Shown: positions 46,390 to 55,826 of the stretch, piece by piece
How the letters are laid out: every line of letters begins with the position of its first letter
Numbering within the stretch: position 1 is the first letter of the stretch
NCBI GenBank assembly: GCA_017520425.1
Contig: JAFXFO010000024.1
Location: 1-64,000, forward strand
Direction of reading: 5' to 3'
DNA length: 64,000 bases
Source of the DNA: Lachnospiraceae bacterium
GTDB taxonomy: Bacteria > Bacillota > Clostridia > Lachnospirales > Lachnospiraceae
Notes under the pieces: generated by a model
Told to the model about the DNA's origin: nothing
Database searches by the model: none
The model's input: only the letters and a program-made list of their open reading frames with translations
Translations under genes and position numbers: made by a program

Positions 46390-46775
46390 CCCTGGTTCCC
46401 CTTTTCTCTATTCAGCCTCATGACTTCCTTCCAGGTATCACGTATAGAATGCAAATGGGTATTTACTTCTACTAATATCTCTTTATCCTTTTTCATATTT
46501 GCAGTTACCAGACGTTCCGAAAGATACACATACATTCTTTCAAAGTCCTGTGCCACCGGATACTTCATATCCAAAGTCTGTCGCAAATAATCGATAATTC
46601 TCTGCGCCTTCACAATATTAGTATGTGCTTTCTGAATATCATTTTGCTCTATTGCCGTCTCAGCAATATTGCAGAACTTAATAGCACCTTCATAAAGCAT
46701 CAATGTCAATTCTGCCGGAGACGCTGTCAAAACCTTGTTGTTATTATATTGTGAATACGCATTGGGTAAAGCCAT
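46386..46775 (-). CDS. fliS: Flagellar export chaperone FliS
   Basis: 129 residues from MALPNAYSQYNNNKVLTASP at 46775, with GGAGGAATGTAAT in front, so an ATG five codons upstream is not used. PAELTLMLYEGAIKFCNIAE and a four-helix pattern are typical of FliS, which holds flagellin unfolded in the cytoplasm and, with FliW and CsrA, shapes flagellin translation. One base after fliD. Confidence 0.95.
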   Translation of the reverse strand: MALPNAYSQYNNNKVLTASPAELTLMLYEGAIKFCNIAETAIEQNDIQKAHTNIVKAQRIIDYLRQTLDMKYPVAQDFERMYVYLSERLVTANMKKDKEILVEVNTHLHSIRDTWKEVMRLNREKGNQG

Positions 46776-46776
46776 A

Positions 46777-48273
46777 TTACATTCCTCCAAGTAGTGATGT
46801 TACTGCATTGGTATTAGACTGCATCTCTGCCATCGCTTTTTCCATGGCTGCAAACTTTTTATACCATTTATCTTCATAATCTGCCAGCTTTTGTTCCAGA
46901 TCCGCAATCTTTGACTTATAGCTGTCATAGTCTGACTTCATCTTCTTATCATCATAGAAGTTTCCAAAACTACGATAACCATCTACGGATTTAGACTGAT
47001 TTGACATTTCTTCGTAAATATTCTGTGATAATTTAGAGAAGAAGCTGATTACTGTACTGGGGTCATTACTAATCATGGATTTTAATTTATCCGCATTACC
47101 GGATGTATTTTCGTCATCCGGATCTCCATCGATATGGTAAGCGTTCTTCTCATTGTCTGGTGCATTGAAATAGCCCATGGTATTGATTCCGAAATCAGAC
47201 AAGTACATCATCTTTCCGTTTACTTCCACACCACCGGACATAGCCTGCTTCAATGCGGAACTGATAGAAGAAAGGTTACTGTCGCGTCTAAGAAGCGCAT
47301 TCTTAATCTTCTCTTCATACTTCTCCACTTCTGACTCTGACAATGCTTCCTTCTCTTCATCCGTCAAAGGTTCATAACCCTTAGCCGAATCTGCATTATA
47401 GAGCTTATCCATCTCATTAATGATAGAGTTATACTCCTTTAAGAAGTCCTTTATCATATCATAGATACCATCGGTATCATCCTGAGTGGTTACGGTTACC
47501 ACTTCATTCTCCGCTGTCTTGCTCAGTGCTGTGAATGTTAATCCATTGATATTAAAGGTATTGGTACTACTGGTAAAGGTCGCACCATTTAACTCGATCT
47601 CTGCATCCTGACCTGCGATTTTAGTAGCACCATTATTCTTTACAGACAGTCCTAATGCCGTTAACGCCATACCGGTACCGCTTAATGTGAAGTCGTTCTC
47701 TGCTCCGGATTCTTTTGCACTTACAAAAAGTCTCTGATTGTTCTCATCAAAGCTTGCATTCAATCCTTTTTCTTTTAGCTTTGTCAAAACGTCAGAAATG
47801 GTAGTATCTGCTGTCAACTCGCCTTCTGCAAAAAGTGCTTCACCGTTTAGTGTAATATTCGCATTCGCATCAATATTACCCAGTTCACTAATCTTCGTCA
47901 ATGCTGTGGCCTTTTCTCCATCCAGTTTAGCCACCTTCGCACCGGTCAGATAAGCGGTCTTAGCCAATTTCTTCACCTTCAGCTCCTGCACACCATTTAC
48001 AGCGCCTTCGCCGGTAATCACACTGACAGCACTACTGTTAGATACCTTTGTCGTCTTTTTACTATAAGAAGATACAAAACGCATATTTCCAACAAACTTA
48101 TTCTGAAGGTTCTTTAACTTTTTATTCAAGTCCTTCCAGGCATCCTGCTTCCATTCCAGCTTGGTCTGAGCCTTAACTTCCTTATCCACCTTCGTCTTCC
48201 TAGCCGATACCAGTTCCTGTATTAAGCTGTCTGTGTCCATACCGGACATCAGACCGGTTAATCTCATTGCCAT
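46777..48273 (-). CDS. fliD: Flagellar cap protein FliD
   Basis: 498 residues. N-terminal RLTGLMSGMDTDSLIQELVS is the FliD hallmark, then TKLEWKQDAWKDLNKKLKNL, central domains (ADTTISDVLTKLKEKGLNAS), DFLKEYNSIINEMDKLYNAD near 290 and the C-terminal coiled coil ending MEKAMAEMQSNTNAVTSLLG. It caps the filament and assists flagellin insertion. Between flaG and fliS in the sigma-28 unit. Confidence 0.96.
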   Translation of the reverse strand: MAMRLTGLMSGMDTDSLIQELVSARKTKVDKEVKAQTKLEWKQDAWKDLNKKLKNLQNKFVGNMRFVSSYSKKTTKVSNSSAVSVITGEGAVNGVQELKVKKLAKTAYLTGAKVAKLDGEKATALTKISELGNIDANANITLNGEALFAEGELTADTTISDVLTKLKEKGLNASFDENNQRLFVSAKESGAENDFTLSGTGMALTALGLSVKNNGATKIAGQDAEIELNGATFTSSTNTFNINGLTFTALSKTAENEVVTVTTQDDTDGIYDMIKDFLKEYNSIINEMDKLYNADSAKGYEPLTDEEKEALSESEVEKYEEKIKNALLRRDSNLSSISSALKQAMSGGVEVNGKMMYLSDFGINTMGYFNAPDNEKNAYHIDGDPDDENTSGNADKLKSMISNDPSTVISFFSKLSQNIYEEMSNQSKSVDGYRSFGNFYDDKKMKSDYDSYKSKIADLEQKLADYEDKWYKKFAAMEKAMAEMQSNTNAVTSLLGGM

Positions 48274-48285
48274 AGCTTACGCCTC

Positions 48286-48714
48286 CTATCGTCTCTCATC
48301 CACCAGGATACCGGCCATTTCCCATACTTTAGCAATCATGTCTAAGGTCTTTTCGGGAGGCAATTCCTTAATTACTTCCTTAGTATCCTTGTCTACGATC
48401 TTGATGGTTACACGGTTGGTTCCCTCGTGAATACCAAAAACAGCTTCAGAGTTGAACATATTTCTGTTCATCTGCTCCACAGCCTTCTTAATCTGTTCAT
48501 TCGTGGGCTGCTGTTGTTCCTTGTTGCCCTGGTCTGCAGCGAAATTACTCTTCTGCTGAGAGTCCTGCACTACATTCAGGGATTTGTCGATTTTCTGTGC
48601 CTCCTGTACTGTGACAGAAGGATTGTTTTCGCCGGTGCTTCTTTCCACCTGTACTACCGGCTTCGTTTGTACAGCTGATTGAGCCTGTATGCTCATGATA
48701 CTTCCTAATGCCAT
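48286..48714 (-). CDS. flaG: FlaG-family protein
   Basis: 142 residues. The N-terminal half is low complexity, Gln-rich (GNKEQQQPTNEQIKKAVEQM); the C-terminal half is the FlaG domain (NRVTIKIVDKDTKEVIKELP, PEKTLDMIAKVWEMAGILVD). FlaG influences filament length in several bacteria. First gene of flaG-fliD-fliS-fliT, 12 bases before fliD. Confidence 0.9.
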   Translation of the reverse strand: MALGSIMSIQAQSAVQTKPVVQVERSTGENNPSVTVQEAQKIDKSLNVVQDSQQKSNFAADQGNKEQQQPTNEQIKKAVEQMNRNMFNSEAVFGIHEGTNRVTIKIVDKDTKEVIKELPPEKTLDMIAKVWEMAGILVDERR

Positions 48715-48741
48715 TGTCTTCCACCTCCATGTGATACAACT

Positions 48742-48901
48742 GTTTAGGCATGCGTTTCTGTAAATATAGGCTCCGTGGGAGCTTGCTCACTAAGGAGACT
48801 ATGTTTACTGAAACATATGGCGTTCAGCCATCAGCGAGATTTGTAGCTACGTCAGTAGCGGTGAGTCGCTTGCGACGTAAATCGAGCTGGCATGCATAAA
48901 C
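48742..48901. repeat. 160-base structured element with terminal inverted repeats
   Basis: Ends GTTTAGGCATGC (48742-48753) and GCATGCATAAAC (48890-48901) are inverted repeats with one mismatch. Inside are hairpins TATGTTT/AAACATA, TGGC/GCCA and GTCGC/GCGAC. No coding frame. It lies in the leader between the sigma-28 promoter and flaG. MITE-like element or structured 5' UTR. Confidence 0.5.
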
Positions 48902-48948
48902 TTAACTTAAGTTACACGCGTCATCCATTAACGCTTATCTTATTATTT

Positions 48949-48976
48949 TTATCGGATGCTCACCCAATAAAATTTA
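48949..48976 (-). promoter_or_regulatory. Sigma-28 promoter of flaG-fliD-fliS-fliT
   Basis: TAAA (48973-48976), 17 bases, CCGATAA (48949-48955) on the minus strand; the spacing is one or two bases longer than usual. Follows the csrA terminator. Confidence 0.65.
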
Positions 48977-48989
48977 GAGGGCAAACACA

Positions 48990-49015
48990 AAAAGCTTCCT
49001 CAACAGGAAGCTTTT
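48990..49015 (-). terminator. Terminator of the flgM-to-csrA operon
   Basis: 11-bp stem AAAAGCTTCCT / AGGAAGCTTTT, loop CAAC, T tract on both strands. Confidence 0.85.
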
Positions 49016-49031
49016 TTGATCAATCAAATCA

Positions 49032-49238
49032 GATTTTGTTTATTTGTACTCATTGACAACTGTGCCTGCCAATTGGGGACATTGTATTCTACAGCGTGGT
49101 CTTGAAAAACGTCGGCCCTTGGCGAGGTGTTTTCGAGCCTAGTGCCGCTACGTTTTTCACGAAGTGAGAACGTCCCGCAGTAGGATATAATGTTCCCAAT
49201 TGGCTCCACCTCCACACATTTGTACAAATAAACAAATC
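49032..49238. repeat. 207-base long inverted-repeat element after csrA
   Basis: Outer arms GATTTTGTTTATTTGTAC (49032-49049) and GTACAAATAAACAAATC (49222-49238) and inner arms CCAATTGGGGACATTGTATT (49069-49088) and GATATAATGTTCCCAATTGG (49184-49203) are inverted repeats. The right arm overlaps the csrA stop codon. The transcribed strand has several GGA triplets. No reading frame of note. With the 48742-48901 element, promoter and terminator it fills the 520-base gap between csrA and flaG. Confidence 0.65.
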
Positions 49239-49455
49239 ACCCTAACAGATTCTTCAGTGCTTCCAAACCTTCTGCATTGGTTGCTTCCTTGTTTGCTTCC
49301 TGAATCTGCACATATACTTCTTTACGATATACCGGCACTTCCTTGGGTGCGGATACACCGATTTTTACCTGATCACCCTTTATTTCTAAAATAGTGATTT
49401 CGATGTTATTATTGATAATGATGGCTTCATTTTTCTTTCTGGATAATGCTAACAT
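49237..49455 (-). CDS. csrA: Carbon storage regulator CsrA
   Basis: 72 residues from [20 protein letters not shown] at 49455. RNA-binding translational repressor of flagellin; [19 protein letters not shown]-type segment ([20 protein letters not shown]) is the core of the family. FliW, encoded one base upstream, sequesters it until flagellin is exported. Its target is visible in the flagellin leader at 45756-45771. A GTG three codons upstream is not preferred since the family begins MLxLxRK. Confidence 0.96.
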   Translation of the reverse strand: MLALSRKKNEAIIINNNIEITILEIKGDQVKIGVSAPKEVPVYRKEVYVQIQEANKEATNAEGLEALKNLLG

Positions 49456-49456
49456 C

Positions 49457-49915
49457 TTATTCACCCGCCTTTCTTGCCTGCAGGATATCGTAGATAGGAT
49501 ACTTCACAGGACATTCCTCATTGTCCACGATTACCTGACATGCTTTACATTCGTCCACATTGATGATGATGGGACCCTGCAAGTTCACACTCATCTTGGT
49601 CAAATCACTAGGAACAGTCACAGTTACCAGTACCAGGATATTATCTGCAGTCACATTGCCGATATTCTTTAAAAGCTCATCATCCACTTCCGGATTATAA
49701 TCCTCTTTTACGGTCAAGGGGTCCATCACCGGCATAGCGAAGCCGGGCTCGTCCAAAGACTGCAACCAACGAATTCCTGCATTGCTTCCCTGTTCCTCAT
49801 CAAAAATCAATGTAAATCTGGTCATATCAGCAAAACCGATGATACCGTTAGGAAAAGTAATAATCTTTTCATCTGCGATTTCGATTTCCCCGAACAATCT
49901 GGTATTCACTCTCAT
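49457..49915 (-). CDS. fliW: Flagellar assembly factor FliW
   Basis: 152 residues. [34 protein letters not shown] and [20 protein letters not shown] are typical. FliW binds flagellin and CsrA in a partner switch that matches flagellin synthesis to export. Between flgL (29 bases) and csrA (1 base), the usual arrangement in Firmicutes. Confidence 0.96.
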   Translation of the reverse strand: MRVNTRLFGEIEIADEKIITFPNGIIGFADMTRFTLIFDEEQGSNAGIRWLQSLDEPGFAMPVMDPLTVKEDYNPEVDDELLKNIGNVTADNILVLVTVTVPSDLTKMSVNLQGPIIINVDECKACQVIVDNEECPVKYPIYDILQARKAGE

Positions 49916-49944
49916 ATCTTCCCTCTTTCTGCCTTCTTCAGGTC

Positions 49945-51525
49945 TTAAATGTAATTCAACAAGCTGGTCTGGGTTACTTTACCGGTAGCCATCAAAGCAG
50001 CCTCATAAGTCAATTTCGCACTACTTAACTGAATCGCGATTTCCGTGATATCCACGTCCTCATTCTCACTCTTCAGGGTTTCGAAGGTGGTCTTCTGCGT
50101 CTGGGTACGGGCATTGATAAGATCCAGCTTACTGCTTCTGGTACCGCACTCCGTGATACACAGGTTGGCCGCATCCAGGTAGCCCTGCATACTTGTGATA
50201 GCCGCCTCAAACATTCTCTGAGACTTATCCTTCATCATATCATAAGCCTTGGTCACCGCCTCAATCTTGCTTTCCAAAGTCGGCAGTTCATCCTCGCTCA
50301 CCTTATCTTTCAATGCAGTCAGCTCATTCTTTATCTTTTGCATATCGATGACATCCTGCATAGCCTGCTTCAAATCATCCACCGTACGGCCGATGCCATG
50401 ATCAAAGCATTCATCCGCCGTAGAATTCACTCTTATGGTCTGATTAAATCCTACATCATATTCGATATCCTGACGTTCTACGATACCCGCCAAGTACTTG
50501 GCATTGTATTCGATAGGGTCTTCCCCTTCCGGATAAGAAGTACATGCAAAATAATGTTCCGGTCTTAAATCACCCTTTACCCATTCCTTCTTTTCATAGG
50601 TAACACGGATTTCGCTTTCATCAAATGCTGCCGTAGTGGAGTCGTCCTTCAGACTCATAAGCTTTTCATAAGCCGCATCTGATAAAAGAAGCTCTCCTGT
50701 TTCCGGAATAAAGATACCTGTCTCCTCACCATTTTCCGAAGCTCTCTGAATCATCTCTGCAGGACTGGGATTCTCGTAATCATGCACTACCGAGGTGGAA
50801 ATTTCCTCCCAAGTAACATCTAAGGAACCGTCCTGATTTCTTGTTGCCACCGGATAAGAAAGTACCGGTGCCGTATCTGCACAGCTTTCATAAGCCAAAC
50901 GAATACGATGTACATCTGTCTTAGTGATATTGATGGCTCCCACATCCAAATCCTTATAATTGGACTGGGTCATATCCTTCAGATTCACTCCGCCTTCTGT
51001 TTCCGTATCCACCACAGTCAATATATCCAGCGAATTCTTGCCTAACTGCTCCGTAATACGATACGTCATCTTTTCTTCCGTACTGAAGCTTAAGGAAGTA
51101 TCCGTACGATATCCGGTAAACACATATCGTCCCGCATAATCCGCATCACCTGTGGTATATACCTCTTCCGCCAAAGAATTTAACTGTTCCAGTATAATCT
51201 CTCTGTCGGATGCTGTTAACTCTCCGTTGGCTCCCTTGGTACACTGTTCTATCATCTTGGTAATGACTTCTGTCAGATTATTCAGAGAATCCTCTGTCAC
51301 ATCCAGCCAGCTCTCCGCATCCGGAATATTCTTGCTGTAATACTGAGTCAGCTCCGTCACATTGCTTCGCAGTCTCAACGCACGAATTGCCACTACCGGA
51401 TCATCCGAAGGACGGCTGATTTTCTTCTGTGTAGACATCTGGGTACTCAAAGTATCCTGATACACCTTATTGGTATTGATGTTCGCCAGATTATTATTTT
51501 GTATGATTTTATTGGTAACTCTCAT
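49945..51525 (-). CDS. flgL: Hook-filament junction protein FlgL, extended
   Basis: 526 residues from MRVTNKIIQNNNLANINTNK at 51525 (GGAGGAGCTTT upstream). N-terminal QMSTQKKISRPSDDPVVAIR, central ANGELTASDREIILEQLNSL, and C-terminal TRSSKLDLINARTQTQKTTF followed by VDITEIAIQLSSAKLTYEAA are FlgL. About 230 extra residues lie in the middle compared with a 300-residue FlgL, forming added surface domains. Third hook-associated gene of the operon. Confidence 0.92.
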   Translation of the reverse strand: MRVTNKIIQNNNLANINTNKVYQDTLSTQMSTQKKISRPSDDPVVAIRALRLRSNVTELTQYYSKNIPDAESWLDVTEDSLNNLTEVITKMIEQCTKGANGELTASDREIILEQLNSLAEEVYTTGDADYAGRYVFTGYRTDTSLSFSTEEKMTYRITEQLGKNSLDILTVVDTETEGGVNLKDMTQSNYKDLDVGAINITKTDVHRIRLAYESCADTAPVLSYPVATRNQDGSLDVTWEEISTSVVHDYENPSPAEMIQRASENGEETGIFIPETGELLLSDAAYEKLMSLKDDSTTAAFDESEIRVTYEKKEWVKGDLRPEHYFACTSYPEGEDPIEYNAKYLAGIVERQDIEYDVGFNQTIRVNSTADECFDHGIGRTVDDLKQAMQDVIDMQKIKNELTALKDKVSEDELPTLESKIEAVTKAYDMMKDKSQRMFEAAITSMQGYLDAANLCITECGTRSSKLDLINARTQTQKTTFETLKSENEDVDITEIAIQLSSAKLTYEAALMATGKVTQTSLLNYI

Positions 51526-51559
51526 AAAGCTCCTCCTCAAAGAATCGCTCTTTTGTCTT

Positions 51560-53530
51560 TTATACTCCGGTCTCCAGAATCAGTCTGTCATAAATCTCTG
51601 TAAAAGTCTGTATCATCTTGGATGCCAGATTGTATCCATTCTGGAATTTAATCAGATTCAAAGCTTCTTCATCCTCATCCACACCGGATATGGAGATTCG
51701 CTGGTTGTCGATTACACCGGCAATATCAGTAAAGTTTTGGCTGAAAATATTGGCTCTGCTGGCATTCAATGCAATATCACTCATAACACACTGCAAAAAT
51801 TCTGATGCATTGCTGCCTCTGAAGCTCATCTTCTTTTCGTCATAAGCCATGGCTTTCAGACTCTCCAAAAGGTCTGTTTGTTCCACACCGTCTGACGCCT
51901 CCCGCCTGGTAGCCAATGAGGACGCATCCGCCTCCAGCAAATATACCACATCGAAGTTCTTGGCTTGCAACTGATAGTAACTGTCACTGGTCACATCCAC
52001 CTTGATTCCCGCAGCTTTCTTGGCTTCTTCTTCCGTCATGCCGCCTGTCACCAGTTCATCCACCTGTTCCAGATAAGCTTCGTAATCAAACAAATCATAT
52101 CTGTACTCATCCGGCAGTTCATATTGCATACTGTCAGAAGCATAATTACCCGTGAAGAAATTAGAGCCCGGATTACCTGCGGTATCATAACCGCTTCTGA
52201 TAATGTCATTCACATGTTGGGAGAAATTACGGATCCACTCATTCATCTGACTCATGTAATAAGGGATACCCTGATAAGAAAGCCCCTTACCGATGGAAGC
52301 TTCTTTTCCCACACGGTCGTTGGTCAGTCTCTGTTCGTTTTTATTGCCATCCGACAGGGTAAAGGTATAGGTGCAAACCTGGTTGCCTTGTTCATCAAAG
52401 GTCTTTGTATAAGACCAGGAATCATAGTAGAACTCCCGATTGCCCAAACTGATGATACCACCCTGTTCGGAAAGATTGCTCTTGTTCAAATCCTGTAGAT
52501 AGCCTTCCTTTACCTGAACGGTTACGGTATCCTGACGGCCATCCTGTGTGGTACCAATCTCTGTCACCTGTCCATGGAAATACTCTCCATTGGTACCGTC
52601 ACGCATCTGGATCAGTCCCTGTAAGGTACCGCCCATGGCTACGTTATATAAACTAAACTTCTGTCCGTTTTCCCAATATACATCATAGAGACCGTCAATA
52701 TCTGTCTGATGCATCTTTTCATATCCTGACTTAGCCACACATTCCAGTCCGAAGAATTCTCCGGTATCCACCAGTAACTGCTCGCCACCGATTTTCACCA
52801 TAAACCGATGTGCTCCTGTCTCTCTGGTAGGGTCGTTGGCATCCACAATAGGAGTTTCCGTCACGTGGATATCCACTATCTGCGAAAGCTGGTCCAAAAG
52901 AACATTTCTTCTATCCCGAAGTTCATTGGCGTTACTGCCGGACAGCTCCACCACATTAATCTGTGTATTTAAAGTGGCAATCTCTCCTGCCAGAGAATTA
53001 ATCTCATCCACTTTCAGCTTAATTTCCTTATTTACATCCTTCTGCAGTTCCTGCAGATTACCGGACAGATTACGGAAGTATTCGGTCAATGCACTTGCAG
53101 TACCCACAAACTGCGCCTTTGCCGAATCACTGCTGGGATCCTTCATCAGCTCCTGCAGACCGTTTACCATCATCTTATCAAATATGGTTTTAAAACCGGT
53201 AGCAATACCGTCATCCGCAAAATAGGTCTCAATCTGCTTCATATAGTATTCCTTGGCACCATATTCGCCGACCTTTTCATTGTTGTTCCAGTACTTGGTA
53301 TCATAGAACTCATCACGAACTCTTTCGATGGCCAAGGTATCCACACCGGCTCCTGCAGAACCATAGGTCTGGAATATTCGGATAGCCTCACTGGCCTGAC
53401 GTACCACTTGTTGTCTGCTAAAACCCTCCGTATGTACATTTGCAATATTATTGGAGGTGGTGTTTAGCGATGCATTGTTCGCCAGCAAACCGGTATATGC
53501 AATATTTAATCCAAAAAACTGTGAAGCCAT
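51560..53530 (-). CDS. flgK: Hook-associated protein 1, second copy
   Basis: 656 residues from MASQFFGLNIAYTGLLANNA at 53530. N-terminal SLNTTSNNIANVHTEGFSRQ and DTKYWNNNEKVGEYGAKEYY, SGSNANELRDRRNVLLDQLS, and C-terminal SGVDEDEEALNLIKFQNGYN are FlgK features. It forms the hook-filament junction. Diverged from the preceding flgK (53561-55285), with a longer variable centre. 34 bases before flgL. Confidence 0.92.
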   Translation of the reverse strand: MASQFFGLNIAYTGLLANNASLNTTSNNIANVHTEGFSRQQVVRQASEAIRIFQTYGSAGAGVDTLAIERVRDEFYDTKYWNNNEKVGEYGAKEYYMKQIETYFADDGIATGFKTIFDKMMVNGLQELMKDPSSDSAKAQFVGTASALTEYFRNLSGNLQELQKDVNKEIKLKVDEINSLAGEIATLNTQINVVELSGSNANELRDRRNVLLDQLSQIVDIHVTETPIVDANDPTRETGAHRFMVKIGGEQLLVDTGEFFGLECVAKSGYEKMHQTDIDGLYDVYWENGQKFSLYNVAMGGTLQGLIQMRDGTNGEYFHGQVTEIGTTQDGRQDTVTVQVKEGYLQDLNKSNLSEQGGIISLGNREFYYDSWSYTKTFDEQGNQVCTYTFTLSDGNKNEQRLTNDRVGKEASIGKGLSYQGIPYYMSQMNEWIRNFSQHVNDIIRSGYDTAGNPGSNFFTGNYASDSMQYELPDEYRYDLFDYEAYLEQVDELVTGGMTEEEAKKAAGIKVDVTSDSYYQLQAKNFDVVYLLEADASSLATRREASDGVEQTDLLESLKAMAYDEKKMSFRGSNASEFLQCVMSDIALNASRANIFSQNFTDIAGVIDNQRISISGVDEDEEALNLIKFQNGYNLASKMIQTFTEIYDRLILETGV

Positions 53531-53560
53531 CTGTCTCACCCCTTACTTATCTTCGTATAC

Positions 53561-55285
53561 TTACACACCCAGCGTATTGATCAAATGTGCCAGCATTTCG
53601 CTGATTGCATTAACATATCTGCTGGATGCATTGAAGGCATTCTGGAAACGTATCATATTGGAAAGCTCTTCATCGGAAGAAACACCGATGATTTGCTGTC
53701 TGGCATTTTCCGTAGCCTCCACGGTATCTTCCTGGTTGGTGTAAATACTACGATACACCGCACCGGAATTGGCCACCTGAGATATTAAGTCATTGTAATA
53801 ATCTAAAAACGTGGTTGTTTTCTTTACTTCCGGATTCAAAGTATAAATCTCTTCCGTAAAGGCATCTTTTAATTTCTCCGCAGTTTCCGTATCCACCGAA
53901 CCATCCCTCATCATGAAGCTCAAGCTGGCCGGCTTCTGCTGCAGTTCCTCATCGATGCGGATATTTTTCAAAGTATATAAGAAATCCTGCTGCGAAAAGT
54001 CTTCCTCGTTGTATACCCAGTACTCTTTTCCATCCGCACCGGTCACCTTGGTATAGCCCTCCGTGGTCACCTTTGCAAACATCTGTATGGGACTGCCGTC
54101 TTCCTTTCGCATATAGCCGCCGACTTCCGTCTCACAATAGCTTACATCACTAAGCACCGTACCGTCTGCCAGTGTCAAATCTCCCTGCACCACGCCTGCT
54201 GCCTCAGCCAGGATGCTGTTTACCTTGGTTGCGATATTGTGTACCAACTGGTCAAATTCTGCCTGAATATTCATAATCACGGATTCCGATACAGAGGAAT
54301 AATCCTTTTCGATATCCGTATAATCTGCCTGATGGTCGCCTCTTGCCAGAAGCATAGCCTTTAATCCGCCGATATCCGTATTCTTGTCAGAAGAAATTTC
54401 TTTCTTCAGATTGAAAACTTCGGCACCCGCTTTATTGTAGATACGGGCTCCGTTTTCAGCAATTACATAGCTCGCATTCTGTGGCCAGTAAGGCGTATAA
54501 AAACCTGTGGTTTCATCCTGGTCCAGGGCAATCTCATAACAGGTTTCACCCTTTATAAAATCCACATTCTCAATCCGTACGGACACTTCACCGAAATCGC
54601 CTTCCTTGACCGATATATTCACCAGTGAACCCAATTCATCTAAAATCCGGTTTCTGGCATCTCTATAATCGTTTGCGCGTTCCACTCCACCGGCTTCCAC
54701 GCATCGGATTTGTTCATTCAATCTTAATATCTGATTTCCGTAGTCATTAATCTTCTCTACGGTTTGCTTAATCTGAAGATTCAGATTATTCTGGTAAAAA
54801 GTCATTCCTTCATAAATGTTTACGGCACGTTCTACGAACTCTCCGGCTCTCTGCACCAAAAGTCCCTGTACAATGGAACTGGAAGGATCTTTCACCAACT
54901 CCTGTACCGCGGTCCACAAATCATTCATATTGGTCTGAAAGGCTTCTCCGTTCAACTCACCAAGCAAACTTTCCGCTTCTTCCATGGTCTCTGTGGTGGT
55001 CTGATAGAAGGAGCATCGACCCGACTCTTTACGATATGTTGTATCTAAAAATATGTCTCTTACCTGTTTTACTCTGGAATACGTAACGCCCAGACCGATT
55101 TGCTGATTAGCAACTCCTTCCGGGTTAATGGATAATGTATTGTAGGACTTTGCAGACTGTTGTACCTGTTGTCTGGTATAGCCCACGGTTTCCACATTAG
55201 ACAAATTATGCGCTGTGGTATTCAGCGCATTTTGACTCGTTTGTAATCCGGAGGAACCGACATATAAACTTCCCATCAATGGCAT
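53561..55285 (-). CDS. flgK: Hook-associated protein 1, first copy
   Basis: 574 residues from the ATG at 55285, 8 bases from GAGG. GSLYVGSSGLQTSQNALNTT, AHNLSNVETVGYTRQQVQQS, ERANDYRDARNRILDELGSL and the C-terminal SDEELSNMIRFQNAFNASSR are FlgK features. It is followed by a second, longer flgK. Whether the copies share the 11-subunit ring or form two stacked rings is unknown. Confidence 0.92.
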   Translation of the reverse strand: MPLMGSLYVGSSGLQTSQNALNTTAHNLSNVETVGYTRQQVQQSAKSYNTLSINPEGVANQQIGLGVTYSRVKQVRDIFLDTTYRKESGRCSFYQTTTETMEEAESLLGELNGEAFQTNMNDLWTAVQELVKDPSSSIVQGLLVQRAGEFVERAVNIYEGMTFYQNNLNLQIKQTVEKINDYGNQILRLNEQIRCVEAGGVERANDYRDARNRILDELGSLVNISVKEGDFGEVSVRIENVDFIKGETCYEIALDQDETTGFYTPYWPQNASYVIAENGARIYNKAGAEVFNLKKEISSDKNTDIGGLKAMLLARGDHQADYTDIEKDYSSVSESVIMNIQAEFDQLVHNIATKVNSILAEAAGVVQGDLTLADGTVLSDVSYCETEVGGYMRKEDGSPIQMFAKVTTEGYTKVTGADGKEYWVYNEEDFSQQDFLYTLKNIRIDEELQQKPASLSFMMRDGSVDTETAEKLKDAFTEEIYTLNPEVKKTTTFLDYYNDLISQVANSGAVYRSIYTNQEDTVEATENARQQIIGVSSDEELSNMIRFQNAFNASSRYVNAISEMLAHLINTLGV

Positions 55286-55302
55286 AATCATTACCTCTTA
55301 CA

Positions 55303-55821
55303 CTACTGCTTTGCATCAAACCCGCTATAGCCCGAACTAATGGTATTGCCTGCATTATAAGCACCTCTGTTATAGTTTGCCGTCTGAGGTGAAGCCTTCA
55401 TTGACTGTAGCAGATTCAAATCGAACTCTACCAATTCCAGCGAATGCTGAATCAGTTCCCTGTTCTGTTCATTAACAATCTGCATCTGTCTGACTGTACT
55501 TTGCAATCTGTCAACAACGTCAGACAGCATCTGTTGCTCTGCCGGTCTTGCATTCAGTAGTTGTATCAAATTTGTTAATTTTAAAGTGGTAACATCCTTG
55601 TTAAGCACATTGGCAATGTCAGCCGTCACCTCAACCCTCTGCTTTTCCAAGCGGTTCAGGCGTCCGACCCATACCTGTTCTTCATCCGTGATTCTCTGTA
55701 TATTTTCTAAATCACCTTTTACTATAAAGGCTTTCTTTTCCTGAGATAATTTCAGCAGTCCCTCATATTCACTGCATTCTGCGTTCAGTACCTCTATCAG
55801 GTTCTCCATAAGACTCGCCAC
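55303..55821 (-). CDS. flgN: FlgN-family export chaperone
   Basis: 172 residues. Long helical hairpin (LIEVLNAECSEYEGLLKLSQ, EKKAFIVKGDLENIQRITDE) and a C-terminal tail with NYNRGAYNAGNTISSGYSGF, as in FlgN, the chaperone of FlgK and FlgL, which are encoded right after it. GTG start at 55821 with GAGG 8 bases upstream. Five bases after flgM. Confidence 0.88.
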   Translation of the reverse strand: MASLMENLIEVLNAECSEYEGLLKLSQEKKAFIVKGDLENIQRITDEEQVWVGRLNRLEKQRVEVTADIANVLNKDVTTLKLTNLIQLLNARPAEQQMLSDVVDRLQSTVRQMQIVNEQNRELIQHSLELVEFDLNLLQSMKASPQTANYNRGAYNAGNTISSGYSGFDAKQ

Positions 55822-55826
55822 TGAAA

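Noticed and set aside
48790-48900. CRISPR-like repeats in the csrA-flaG gap
   Set aside because: The repeats are inverted arms of two different elements, not regularly spaced direct repeats, and no cas genes are present.
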